From VXMO01 sp034422835 (GTDB lineage: Bacteria > Chloroflexota > Dehalococcoidia > UBA6926): a stretch of 64,000 nt of DNA. Under the pieces are notes generated by a model. The model had not been told where the DNA came from and did not search any database. It saw nothing but the letters and a program-made list of their open reading frames with translations. The position numbers were made by a program, and so were the translations under genes. Location of the stretch: positions 62,001 to 126,000 of the forward strand of contig DAOUJJ010000007.1 in assembly GCA_034422835.1 (NCBI GenBank), read 5' to 3'. Positions 48,822 through 58,097 of the stretch are shown one piece after another. The first letter of the stretch is position 1, and each line of letters starts with the position of its first letter.

Positions 48822-49880
48822 ATGGCTCGCAGTGACCGCGAAGACCATCAACACGCAGATCATGATCACGACGGCCATGATGACCATGACCATGACGCCC
48901 ACGATAACCACGATCATGATGACCATGGACACAGCCACGCGGGCCACGATTACGCACACGATCTCCGGGGAACCAGCCGTCGCAATCTGCTACTGGCGCT
49001 AGTCCTCATCTCGACCTATATGGTCGCGGAGGTCATCGGCGGTGTCGTTTCAGGAAGCCTGGCGCTCATCGCGGATGCCGGACACATGCTCACGGATGCC
49101 GCGGCCATCGGCATGGCGCTGTTCGCCATGTGGATCGCGGAACGCGGCGCTACCATCGAGCGCACGTATGGGTATTTCCGAACGGAGATACTTGCGGCGT
49201 TCATGAATGCCCTGGCGCTGTGGCTGATTGTCGGGTGGATCCTCTGGGAGGCCTACCACAGGTTCATCCGCGACGAGCACCACGTGGACGGCTGGCCGGT
49301 TCTGATCGTTGGCATCGGCGGTCTGTTGGTCAACATTGCCGCCGCATGGATTCTCCACCGCTCGTCCGGTCACAGCATCAACGTGGAGGGCGCTTTCCAG
49401 CACGTGTTGGCAGACCTGATGGGTTCCGTGGGAGTCGTCATCTCCGGCATCGTCATCATCCTGACGGGCTGGACCCTTATCGACCCGATTCTGAGCGTGG
49501 TCATCGGCCTCCTAATCCTCTACAGCTCATGGAGCCTGGTGATGCAGGTGTTCAGCGTGCTGCTGGAGGGTGTGCCGGAGCACATCGACGTTTACAAGCT
49601 ATGCGCCGATATCGAAGAACTGCCGGGTGTAACCGTCATTCATGACGTGCACGTGTGGACGATTACGTCCGGCAACGAGGTGCTAACCGCCCACGTCCTG
49701 GTCGACCCTGAATTTGCCGGCTCCGATCAGAACCTGCTGGATCAGATGCAGGGCATCATCAAGCTCCGCTATGACATCGAGCACGTTACCATCCAGTTGG
49801 AACGGTCTGCCATCCAGTGTGGTGAGGAAAGCCACCACGTCGGTCACCTGGAGCACGCCCAACGGCCACTAGGCGTCTAA
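48822..49880 (+). CDS. CDF-family zinc/cation efflux transporter (CzcD/ZitB-like)
   Basis: A 352-residue cation diffusion facilitator. An N-terminal cytoplasmic tail of about 45 residues is packed with His and Asp. Six helices follow, with the transport-site pairs HMLTD (helix 2) and HVLAD (helix 5), then the C-terminal metal-sensing domain (IHDVHVWTITSG). It expels Zn2+, Co2+ or Cd2+ in exchange for protons. AGAGGAAACGGAAG precedes the ATG. An imperfect palindrome (48767-48782) lies upstream. Confidence 0.94.
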   Translation: MARSDREDHQHADHDHDGHDDHDHDAHDNHDHDDHGHSHAGHDYAHDLRGTSRRNLLLALVLISTYMVAEVIGGVVSGSLALIADAGHMLTDAAAIGMALFAMWIAERGATIERTYGYFRTEILAAFMNALALWLIVGWILWEAYHRFIRDEHHVDGWPVLIVGIGGLLVNIAAAWILHRSSGHSINVEGAFQHVLADLMGSVGVVISGIVIILTGWTLIDPILSVVIGLLILYSSWSLVMQVFSVLLEGVPEHIDVYKLCADIEELPGVTVIHDVHVWTITSGNEVLTAHVLVDPEFAGSDQNLLDQMQGIIKLRYDIEHVTIQLERSAIQCGEESHHVGHLEHAQRPLGV

Positions 49881-49896
49881 GGCTTGGGTTCAATCT

Positions 49897-52800
49897 CTAC
49901 ACGATTAGCGGCTCGTCTGCGAATTCCCCGGTCTCGTCGGTTTCCGCAAGCGCAACCGCGCCGCCGTCAATCCTGAGGCGGGTCGTGGTCAGAGCCGCTT
50001 CTATGTCACTGTGGTCGGCCCAGTACAGCGTCCCCGTGCGCAGGAACATCAGCCCTGAGCGGGGACGCTGCCCCGTGGAGGCTTCAATTGCGCCGGCGTA
50101 AACGCCAAGCTGGGTAAGGTAGGCGGCGGCCCGTTCCCCCTCCCTGCCCTTTTCCACGCGGTCCGTCTTGAAATCCACCACATTCCATTCGCCGCCGGAC
50201 TCATAGGCAAGGTCGATGCTGCCGTGGACGGCCACACCGCCCCACTCCCATGAAAACGGCAGTTCAAAATGTGTCCTTGTGGCGGGATCTCGCAGCATTG
50301 CGGCAAGGTCAGAGTCGTTGAAATCACTCAGCATGGCGTTCACATCCGCCTCAACATCTGCCATGTCTTCGTCAGTTAGCCGCGCGCCGATACGCTGCGC
50401 CAGGCCGCGCAAGTCCGGTCGGGTATCGTGCTTGAACCATTCCTCAATTGCCGCATGGGCCAACGTCCCGCGAATGAGGGCGAGCGGATCAGGCCTGCCA
50501 AAGAACCCTGCGCCGTCACCATGCTCAAGCGCAGTTGCCGGCGTGCTTGAGCGGATGGGGATTGCGCCTCGCTTGCCAAGCAGATCGGCATCGGGCGGTT
50601 GCTCATCTTCGGACGAGGGTACTGTGAAAGGCTGCGCCGGTGAATTGTGCCTCATGGCTTCCAGGTCAACCGGCATCGGGTTATGCACCTCAATATCGGT
50701 ACCGGCGGCGTTGTCAAGAAATTCTGTGAGCCAGGTTGGCGTTTCTCCGCTGGGCTCGATTCCGCTGACGACGAGCAGGTCGGCGGCGCGTGTAGCGGCG
50801 ACGTACAAGAGCCGTTTGCTCTCCGCCGCATCTTCCCTGTCTTCAATTTCTTTGAGCAGGTTGTAGAGCGCAGGCTTTTCGCGTGGTTCATCGATCTCAG
50901 AGACATCTCGCTCAAGCGTCATGGAAATGCCGTTATCGGAGCGCCACAGCACGCTTGGAGCAGGCGGTCCCACCCTGGTCGTCCCGGCGTCCGCGAGAAT
51001 CACGACCGGGAATTCCAGGCCCTTGGCGGAGTGGATCGTCTGAATCCTGACGGCATCAATGGCATCGAGAGCGGCCTGCGGGGAGCGGGCATCCAGATCG
51101 TCCCGAAGCATGTGGATATGCTCAACGAATTCGTCAATGGACATTTTCGCCAATCCTCTCGCCAGTCCGACAAATTGACGAATGTTGGCGAGCACCTGGT
51201 CGCCGCCGCGCAGCGGAGCCCATGACGCCTCATAGTTCGTCAGTATCAGCGCACTCTCCAGGATTTGTTCGGGTGTGGCGATCCGCGATTCTTCACGCAG
51301 TTGATCAAGTACGCGGGCGGCGTGGATACAAAGAGGTTGAGTCTTGAGGAGGACACCGGCGGGCGGGTTACGGAGCGAGGCGAATATGTGCTTACTGTCC
51401 AGCGGCGAGCGAGAATCAACACGGGCCGACCGCGCGGTTTCCGTCAGGGCAATCAAGGATTCATCATCAATGGCGAAGAATGGTGAGCGGAGAAGTCCGA
51501 TCAAGGCAATAGAGTTGGCGGGTTCGACCAGCCATTCAAGCAGATTCGTCAGGTCGACAATCTCCTCGTGGTTGTAGAAATTCCCGCCGGACACCGTGCG
51601 ATACGGGACTTGGTGGTGTTCCAGCGCGCGCTCATATTCCCCCAGGTTGGTCAGACGGCGCAGGAGGATTGCGATGTCGTCAGGCCTGATTGGACGGTAT
51701 TCATTGGCGTTCTTCTCCCAGATTTCGCGGCCCTCGTTCAATAGCTGCTTGATTTTGGTCGCGACGATGTGCGCCTCCATACGTGTGCGTTGAGCGGCCG
51801 TTGGCGCTTTGTCATCATCGGGGTCGCTGAATTCCCGCGCGACCTGCAATACCTCGATGGACGCCTTGTTCCCTACGGAGCCACGATTCGCGTCCATTGG
51901 CTCCATCTCGGCCTCATACTCCTCCGTTGCCTCACCGAATGCCCCTGACATAACGGCGTTGATTGCGTCGACGAGGCGTCTATGAGAGCGGAATGAATTG
52001 CTGAGTGACACAGTTGCGCCATCATGCCGTATGATTTCCGCCTTGAGGCGGTTCAGATAGCGGACATCACTCCGGCGGAATCTATAGATGGACTGCTTGA
52101 CGTCGCCGACGAAGAATCTCTCGGGCCCGGAATCGCCACCGTTCCCGCCCGCATTGTCCCCGGTCAAGAGGCCCAGGAATTCATACTGGGTGGGGTTGAG
52201 GTCCTGCGCCTCGTCGACGAGGATGTGGCGAAACGTGGAACGATAGGCGGAGGCCACGTCCGTCGACACCTTCAGGAGTTGGATTGCCTTCAGTTCCAGA
52301 TCAAGAAAATCAAGGGCTGAGAGAGCCGTTTTCCTTTCTTCATAGCGTCTGACCGCGCTCCGGAACACGGATCGCAGCGCGTCAAGAACCTGCAACGCCT
52401 CGGCATCCGCCTCATTCCAGATGAACGGGGCGACCTCCTTATGCATTCCGCGGATGGCGCTCAATGCATTGCGCACGTCTTGCGTAGAGACTGACCAAGC
52501 CTTGCCAGAACCACCCCTTATTGCCCCTATTGCTGACAACTTCTCCAGCCGCTCAATGAGAGCTTGTTGATCTATCTCAAGCGGGTTGCCAAGAATCTCG
52601 GCCACAGTATCCGCAATGCGGCCGAGGGCGTCCTGAGTGCCTTCGATGCGAACATCGGCAAGCCAGTCGAGATGTGCGGCCAGATCTTCACACATCGCCT
52701 GAATCCGAGGATCCAGGAATGCGGCCAGCATCTGCTTGATGTGGGCTACCCACTCTTCGGGTGAGTCGCCGCCGATCGCTTTAAACGCGTTTTCCACTTC

Positions 52801-53295
52801 ATCCCGACCCTCAACCATCCGCGGCAGCGTTTGCTTCATCTGGTAAACACCGAGGCGGAGTATGGCTTCCGTTCCGGGTTCATCCCCGGACGCTGCAGCC
52901 TCGATGGCGTCGCGGCAGGCAGAGAGCGCCTCGGCCTGCGCCAGGTTTTCATCCAGTACTGTCGCGCCGGGATCAATGCTCGACTCCACCGGGTTCTCGC
53001 GCAGGAGTTGGAGGCAGAGGGAATGGATGGTACCAATGACGGCTCGGTCAAGGTGCTGTCGATGGCGCGCCAGATCCGGCCGGCCCGCAACTGCCTCACG
53101 AACACGCCCGCGCATCTCCGCAGCAGCCGCGTCGGTGAATGTGACAGCAACGAGCTGATCAATCTCATGGTCTTGCAGCAGCCTGACGTAGCGCTCAACC
53201 AGGACGCGCGTCTTGCCGCTGCCCGCGCCCGCCGTGACGATGACATCACGACTGCGTGCGGTTACGGCCCTCTCCTGATCCGGCGTGAGATTCAT
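49897..53295 (-). CDS. addA: AddA-like helicase-nuclease (UvrD-family)
   Basis: A 1132-residue protein with an N-terminal UvrD-type helicase: Q-motif TPDQERAVTA, Walker A AGAGSGKTRVLVERY, motif II VDEAQDLNPTQ, motif III GDVKQSIYRFR, motif V TIHSAKGLEFPVV and motif VI LYVAATRAADLLV. A C-terminal PD-(D/E)XK nuclease follows (HGSIDLAYE, NVVDFKTD, Gln/Tyr at YLTQLGVYAG). With AddB it resects double-strand breaks for RecA. ATG 53295 overlaps the addB stop (ATGA). Confidence 0.95.
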   Translation of the reverse strand: MNLTPDQERAVTARSRDVIVTAGAGSGKTRVLVERYVRLLQDHEIDQLVAVTFTDAAAAEMRGRVREAVAGRPDLARHRQHLDRAVIGTIHSLCLQLLRENPVESSIDPGATVLDENLAQAEALSACRDAIEAAASGDEPGTEAILRLGVYQMKQTLPRMVEGRDEVENAFKAIGGDSPEEWVAHIKQMLAAFLDPRIQAMCEDLAAHLDWLADVRIEGTQDALGRIADTVAEILGNPLEIDQQALIERLEKLSAIGAIRGGSGKAWSVSTQDVRNALSAIRGMHKEVAPFIWNEADAEALQVLDALRSVFRSAVRRYEERKTALSALDFLDLELKAIQLLKVSTDVASAYRSTFRHILVDEAQDLNPTQYEFLGLLTGDNAGGNGGDSGPERFFVGDVKQSIYRFRRSDVRYLNRLKAEIIRHDGATVSLSNSFRSHRRLVDAINAVMSGAFGEATEEYEAEMEPMDANRGSVGNKASIEVLQVAREFSDPDDDKAPTAAQRTRMEAHIVATKIKQLLNEGREIWEKNANEYRPIRPDDIAILLRRLTNLGEYERALEHHQVPYRTVSGGNFYNHEEIVDLTNLLEWLVEPANSIALIGLLRSPFFAIDDESLIALTETARSARVDSRSPLDSKHIFASLRNPPAGVLLKTQPLCIHAARVLDQLREESRIATPEQILESALILTNYEASWAPLRGGDQVLANIRQFVGLARGLAKMSIDEFVEHIHMLRDDLDARSPQAALDAIDAVRIQTIHSAKGLEFPVVILADAGTTRVGPPAPSVLWRSDNGISMTLERDVSEIDEPREKPALYNLLKEIEDREDAAESKRLLYVAATRAADLLVVSGIEPSGETPTWLTEFLDNAAGTDIEVHNPMPVDLEAMRHNSPAQPFTVPSSEDEQPPDADLLGKRGAIPIRSSTPATALEHGDGAGFFGRPDPLALIRGTLAHAAIEEWFKHDTRPDLRGLAQRIGARLTDEDMADVEADVNAMLSDFNDSDLAAMLRDPATRTHFELPFSWEWGGVAVHGSIDLAYESGGEWNVVDFKTDRVEKGREGERAAAYLTQLGVYAGAIEASTGQRPRSGLMFLRTGTLYWADHSDIEAALTTTRLRIDGGAVALAETDETGEFADEPLIV

Positions 53296-56183
53296 CGCTT
53301 GTACCGACTGAATGCGTTGACGCGGCAGACGTGCTTCATGGGGCAATAGGTCGGACAGGTATCCGGCGTGGGCTTAACCCGGAATTCTCCGGCCTCCACG
53401 GAGTTCCGACTTCCCTGAAGGATGCCGATGACGTTGGTGATGACCTCTGCGTCCTCTCCGTTGTCGGTATCCAAGTTCCAGTGTTTTGCGTCTCCACGCG
53501 CAGGGAGCTTGGCGTACTCCATGCGCAGGTTCTTGCCACGCCCCAAGGCGGTGTTGCTCAAGGCGAGGGCGTATAAGGGCAATTGGATGTTCTTGCCGTC
53601 TCGCACATCTTTCTGTGACGGAATGGAACCTGTCTTATAGTCGATGACGGTAAGGCCTTCGGGGGTCTCATCGATGCGATCAACCTTTCCGCGAATCCCA
53701 AGCGGCGGGTTGGTGGGGATTTCGACACTGAAATCATGTTCCGTGTCCACGATGCGGTAGCCGTCGTCAGGCCCCACCACCAACGCGCGCTCCCTAAGCA
53801 TCCTTACGATGCGATCACGATAGCGGGGCCATTCCAGCCGCCACAGCGCCGCCTGCCCAAAGTGTTTCTCGTCCGGGGCGCCGTTCCACTTCTCTTTGCC
53901 TTTAGAGTCGATGTACTTGATGACAGCCTTGACAGTGTCAGTGGAGAGCGGCAGGCCCTGATCGACGAGCGGCTTGAAGGCTTTTTCGAGGATTTCGTGG
54001 ATGATTATGCCGCGCGCCGCGCCGTCGCCCTCGTCCGGCTCGTCGTCCAGCTCTTTGAGACCGAGCACGTAATTCCCAAAGAATTGGAATGAGCACGTCA
54101 GATATGAGTCCAGGGACGATGCGCTCCACCTCGCCCCGGATTGTGTCAATCGTGGCACAAGCCCCTGTGAGACCTTGCCTTCGTACTCACCCGCAAAGTA
54201 GAACGACCGCCTGATTTGCTCCTTTTGCGCGGCGATCCGCACAGTTTTCCAAGGATCAGTCTCTTGCGGAATCGGCGGACGTATAGCCTGTCCTCTCACC
54301 CACGCCATCGAACCGGCGATGGCAAGCTCTCTACTCGACGCAGATTCCCCAATCCCCTGAATGTCCGGGCGTCTCACCACTTCGGCTTCCTCGTCATGGA
54401 ACACCCACGCCGGTGTCGCCTCTTTCCCCGAGGCATTGAGGCGGTAACGCCACAGATTTGTCGATTCTTCCGCGCGTGACGTGACGGAGTCCCAGAGTTC
54501 TTCTTCGGTGGAGCGCGGGGCGGGCGGAATGGGAAGGTCAGCCTTAATCAGAGCCTGGCGCATTCCATCGCTAAGGAGGTCGCCGTAGCGGCGGCCGGCG
54601 GGGAATTCGCCCTCTGAAAGGCCGCCCACCATGACGTGTTTGAAACGCAGGCCGTGCATGGTGTGCATTGGAGCGAGAAGCACGCCGCCAGGAACTCGCC
54701 GCATCAGGATTGGCATGGCGAGTCGGCGGTCGAGGCGTTCCCGGAACCGTTCAAACGGTTCATCATCATTGCCGTCGCCATCGACCTCTCGCGGCGAATT
54801 CGCCATCTCGGTCAGATAGGACCTGAGCTGCTCCATACACTGCACAGTCTCATCATCAACGTCCCGGGAATCTTGAAGCCAGCCATTCTCTCCGTACAGC
54901 GTGTCTGCCAAGACCTGTGCCCGATGAGCGGCATCCGGTTCAAGGCTTTTATGCAGTTCAGTGATGTCATTCAGCACGTCGGCGAAACCGGAGGGGGCTT
55001 GGTTGGCCAATGCCTCAAGCGCCTCCAAGCCCGACCAGAAGTTGTTTTCACGGGCCGTTTGGGCGATGTGATCCAGATCATTGTCCGCAAGTCCCCACCG
55101 TCCGAGATTGACGACGCCGCTGTGAAGGATGGCGATGACATCTTTGACGCGCCATCCGTTGTCTTTGACCCCAAGCAGCCGATTCAACCAGGAGCCGAGC
55201 GGAGTATCACGGAGGCGCACGCCCGCTGCCGGGTCAAGCGGGATGTCGTATTCCGTGAATATGCGGCGCATCATGGCGAGATACGGAGTGACCTGCCTGA
55301 ACGTGACGGCGCAGTCCGACGGCCTCAGAGTCGGATCATCGGCCAACTTCTGCTTGATCTGCCGCGCGATCTCCCGCGCGTGCTGCTCGGGGTTTCCCGC
55401 CTCGCCCTTGGTCCTGGCAGCAGCATCCCTCGGCGGGTCAAGTATTTTCCGGGAGGCGTCGGGCCATCGTTGTTGCAGTCGTTCGAAGTCGAATTTGGAG
55501 CGTTCCGTGGCTTCGGGGTCAAAACTGATTGCCATGTCCGCACGTTCAGACAGGGCCGCGAGCAGCCCTAACTCGCTTGCCGTAAATCGTTGGAAGCCAT
55601 CCACCATAACGACGCCCGGCACACTGGCGCCTGAACGAATTAACGCTGCCGCCACGCGATTGACCTGCAGGGGATGTACCAGCCTCTCTTGTTGAAGCTC
55701 GGCAAGATAGGCGGCATAGATGTCGGCCAGGGCGCGGGCGGGTACGGAGCCGGTTCGTGCTGCGGCGTCTCGCAGGGCGTGCGGATCGATCTCTTCTTCC
55801 AGCAGGGTGCCGACGGCCTCTCCAATCATTGGCACAAAGCCGGCCATGCCGGCGATAGGCTTGAAATAGTCGGCGTCCCCACCGCGTGCAGCAGTCCTGC
55901 GCGCCACACGCGCCAATTCGTCCGTGGCCCTCGCTGCGCCCAGGATTGGCGAACCTTGCGTCAGGCTGCGTGCGAGCATCGTTAGCGTCTCAACACGCAG
56001 GTTCATGGCGACGCCACATTCCTGCACGAGACGCCGCCTAAATTGATCAGCGTGGCGGATGGTCGGCACCAGCACGAGCGCGTCGGCGAACGGGTCTGAG
56101 TGATACAGGCCTGCAAGGCGCGTGACTATCTCACGCGTCTTTCCGCTGCCCGCCTCGCCTGTGATGATCTCAACGCCCGGCAT
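53292..56183 (-). CDS. addB: AddB-like subunit with nuclease and iron-sulfur domain
   Basis: A 963-residue partner of AddA: degenerate N-terminal helicase with Walker A TGEAGSGKTREIV, and a C-terminal PD-(D/E)XK nuclease with GIRGKVDRID, LTVIDYKTG and QLPLYALAL. Four Cys for an iron-sulfur cluster are present, one in SYLTCSFQFF and three in CPTYCPMKHVC. It has a -10-like TACAAT (56190-56195, minus strand) 6 bases before the ATG, so it may be leaderless. Confidence 0.93.
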   Translation of the reverse strand: MPGVEIITGEAGSGKTREIVTRLAGLYHSDPFADALVLVPTIRHADQFRRRLVQECGVAMNLRVETLTMLARSLTQGSPILGAARATDELARVARRTAARGGDADYFKPIAGMAGFVPMIGEAVGTLLEEEIDPHALRDAAARTGSVPARALADIYAAYLAELQQERLVHPLQVNRVAAALIRSGASVPGVVMVDGFQRFTASELGLLAALSERADMAISFDPEATERSKFDFERLQQRWPDASRKILDPPRDAAARTKGEAGNPEQHAREIARQIKQKLADDPTLRPSDCAVTFRQVTPYLAMMRRIFTEYDIPLDPAAGVRLRDTPLGSWLNRLLGVKDNGWRVKDVIAILHSGVVNLGRWGLADNDLDHIAQTARENNFWSGLEALEALANQAPSGFADVLNDITELHKSLEPDAAHRAQVLADTLYGENGWLQDSRDVDDETVQCMEQLRSYLTEMANSPREVDGDGNDDEPFERFRERLDRRLAMPILMRRVPGGVLLAPMHTMHGLRFKHVMVGGLSEGEFPAGRRYGDLLSDGMRQALIKADLPIPPAPRSTEEELWDSVTSRAEESTNLWRYRLNASGKEATPAWVFHDEEAEVVRRPDIQGIGESASSRELAIAGSMAWVRGQAIRPPIPQETDPWKTVRIAAQKEQIRRSFYFAGEYEGKVSQGLVPRLTQSGARWSASSLDSYLTCSFQFFGNYVLGLKELDDEPDEGDGAARGIIIHEILEKAFKPLVDQGLPLSTDTVKAVIKYIDSKGKEKWNGAPDEKHFGQAALWRLEWPRYRDRIVRMLRERALVVGPDDGYRIVDTEHDFSVEIPTNPPLGIRGKVDRIDETPEGLTVIDYKTGSIPSQKDVRDGKNIQLPLYALALSNTALGRGKNLRMEYAKLPARGDAKHWNLDTDNGEDAEVITNVIGILQGSRNSVEAGEFRVKPTPDTCPTYCPMKHVCRVNAFSRYKR

Positions 56184-56245
56184 AGTGCAATTGTAGGAAA
56201 GAATGAGGGAGCGCGTCCCTCCAGGCCGCCCCGTACACTATTCCC

Positions 56246-56761
56246 ATGACTTTTCTCGAAGTAACTGTCCTGATTACGCGGTGGGCGCACGTCATCGCCA
56301 CCGTTGCGTGGATCGGCGGCAACATCTTCTACCTAACAGCGTTGCGGCCCGCCATGCGACAGAGCGGGGGCGGCTCTCCTGCCCTGCCCCGCCTGATTGG
56401 AGAGCGATTCAAGCAGGCAGTCGATCTCTCGATGTGGGTGCTAATCATAACCGGCGCCCTCCTCATCTACGACCGTCTTACACAGGAAATCGGACTTGGC
56501 TACGCGGTGATTTTGGGCATCAAGCTCGCCCTATCCGCAGCCCTGTTTCTCATCGCCATCTCGCTCAGCAGGAGAGGCCCGCGTCGCCGCTCATCCCCCG
56601 TTGAGGGTCTCTGGAGCGAAATCCTGCCCGCGCCTCTCGCACGGCTCGTTGCGGATGCCGGATCATCGCTGGCTCGCCTCGCCTCCCCCACCAACGTCCT
56701 CTTCGTCCTGGGCCCAATAGTTATCCTGCTTGGCCTGCTGCTGCGGTTTATGGGCGGGTAG
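56246..56761 (+). CDS. CopD-like integral membrane protein
   Basis: A 171-residue protein with four helices. The first helix carries RWAHVIATVAWIGGNIFY, resembling the His-containing helix of CopD and related proteins. It is divergent from addB with 62 bases between. A -10-like TACACT (56234-56239) lies 6 bases before the ATG. Copper or heme handling is possible but unproven. Confidence 0.7.
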   Translation: MTFLEVTVLITRWAHVIATVAWIGGNIFYLTALRPAMRQSGGGSPALPRLIGERFKQAVDLSMWVLIITGALLIYDRLTQEIGLGYAVILGIKLALSAALFLIAISLSRRGPRRRSSPVEGLWSEILPAPLARLVADAGSSLARLASPTNVLFVLGPIVILLGLLLRFMGG

Positions 56762-56820
56762 GACCCACTTGATTTTCCCGCCCTTGACGGAAAAGTCTGG
56801 AATACAGGAACATAATTTCT

Positions 56821-58092
56821 ATGGCAATGCTTCGTTTCGTTCACGCGGCCGACCTTCACCTCGACACACCATTCAAGGGGATTCGCGGGGAGGCGCCCGA
56901 TTACGTGTCCCGAACCTTGAACGATGCCACGTTCGGTGCTTACCGAAACATCATTGAGCTGTGCCTCAACGAACGTGTTGACGCCCTTCTGGTGGCCGGC
57001 GACATTTACGATGCCGCAGACCGCAGCTTGCGGGCACAATTAAGCTTCATAGAAGGGCTGAAACGACTCGATCAAGCCGGCATCCGTTCATTCATTTGCC
57101 ACGGCAACCACGATCCTCTTGATGGATGGGAGGCGCGCCTCGATTTGCCACCGAGTTGTGTCCGTTTCGGGCCGCAAGTAGAGGGCCACACGCTTTTTCC
57201 CGGCGATCCGCAACGCGGGGTGGTATACGGCATGAGCTATCCGACGCGTGAAGTGCGTGAGAATCTGGCACCGCACTTTGCCGAAATGAAGAACGGGCAA
57301 GGCTTCAAGATTGGCTTGCTACACGCCAACGTCGGGGGAGACCCAAACCACGACTCCTATGCCCCGTGCTCCGTTGACGACCTAATCGGAACAGGGTTTG
57401 ATTACTGGGCTCTCGGTCATGTCCATACCCGGCAGACACTGCGAGAGTCAAGCCCGACCATTGTGTATCCCGGGAATCCTCAAGGACTCCACCCTAACGA
57501 GGAAGGCTCTCGTGGCGTCTATCTGGTGGAGATTGACGACCACGGCGGAGCCCACTTGGAATTCCAACCTATGGACGTAGTGCGCTGGAGTACGTTGTCA
57601 GTGGACATAAGCACTCTGCGAACGGAACAGGAATTGCTCGACATAGTAGACGATCTGGCCGATGGTGCTCTTGAAGAGGCTGAGGGGCGGTCGGTGGTGG
57701 TTCGTCTGAAGTTCATCGAACGTGGGGGACTGCATCGATGGCTGAATATCTCCGACACGGTGAATGGCATCCGAGAACAACTCAACAGTCGCTATGCCGA
57801 GAGAAGTACGTGGCTCTGGTGCGAGGGAACCCAGGTGGCTACCCGATCACTGGTAGATCGTGACGCAGCTTTGCAGCGGGAAGACTTCGTGGGTGATTTG
57901 GTCAGGATTAGCTCAGAATCTCAGACCAACGACCAAGTCGTTACCGAATTCCGGCGTTTGTTAGAACCGCTGTACGCGCACCGAGATATACGGCGCCTCC
58001 TTGGAGAGTTTCAACTGTCGGATGACGAAATTAGAGACCTGTTAGCGGACGCTGAAAGCCAGTGCCTCGATGCCCTTGTGGAAGACGAGTAG
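56821..58092 (+). CDS. YhaO/SbcD-like DNA repair exonuclease
   Basis: A 423-residue metallophosphoesterase with the Mre11/SbcD motifs HAADLHLD, LLVAGDIYD, ICHGNHDP, LLHANVGG and GHVHTR, plus a C-terminal capping region as in YhaO. It starts the nuclease-ATPase pair with the YhaN-like gene 5 bases downstream. This pair is distinct from the SbcD-acetyltransferase fusion at 10.8-12.5 kb. Confidence 0.92.
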   Translation: MAMLRFVHAADLHLDTPFKGIRGEAPDYVSRTLNDATFGAYRNIIELCLNERVDALLVAGDIYDAADRSLRAQLSFIEGLKRLDQAGIRSFICHGNHDPLDGWEARLDLPPSCVRFGPQVEGHTLFPGDPQRGVVYGMSYPTREVRENLAPHFAEMKNGQGFKIGLLHANVGGDPNHDSYAPCSVDDLIGTGFDYWALGHVHTRQTLRESSPTIVYPGNPQGLHPNEEGSRGVYLVEIDDHGGAHLEFQPMDVVRWSTLSVDISTLRTEQELLDIVDDLADGALEEAEGRSVVVRLKFIERGGLHRWLNISDTVNGIREQLNSRYAERSTWLWCEGTQVATRSLVDRDAALQREDFVGDLVRISSESQTNDQVVTEFRRLLEPLYAHRDIRRLLGEFQLSDDEIRDLLADAESQCLDALVEDE

Positions 58093-58097
58093 TTGAA

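Noticed and set aside
54636..55571. A 311-codon plus-strand frame inside addB
   Set aside because: Antisense to a well-supported AddB protein, with no ribosome site or recognisable motif.
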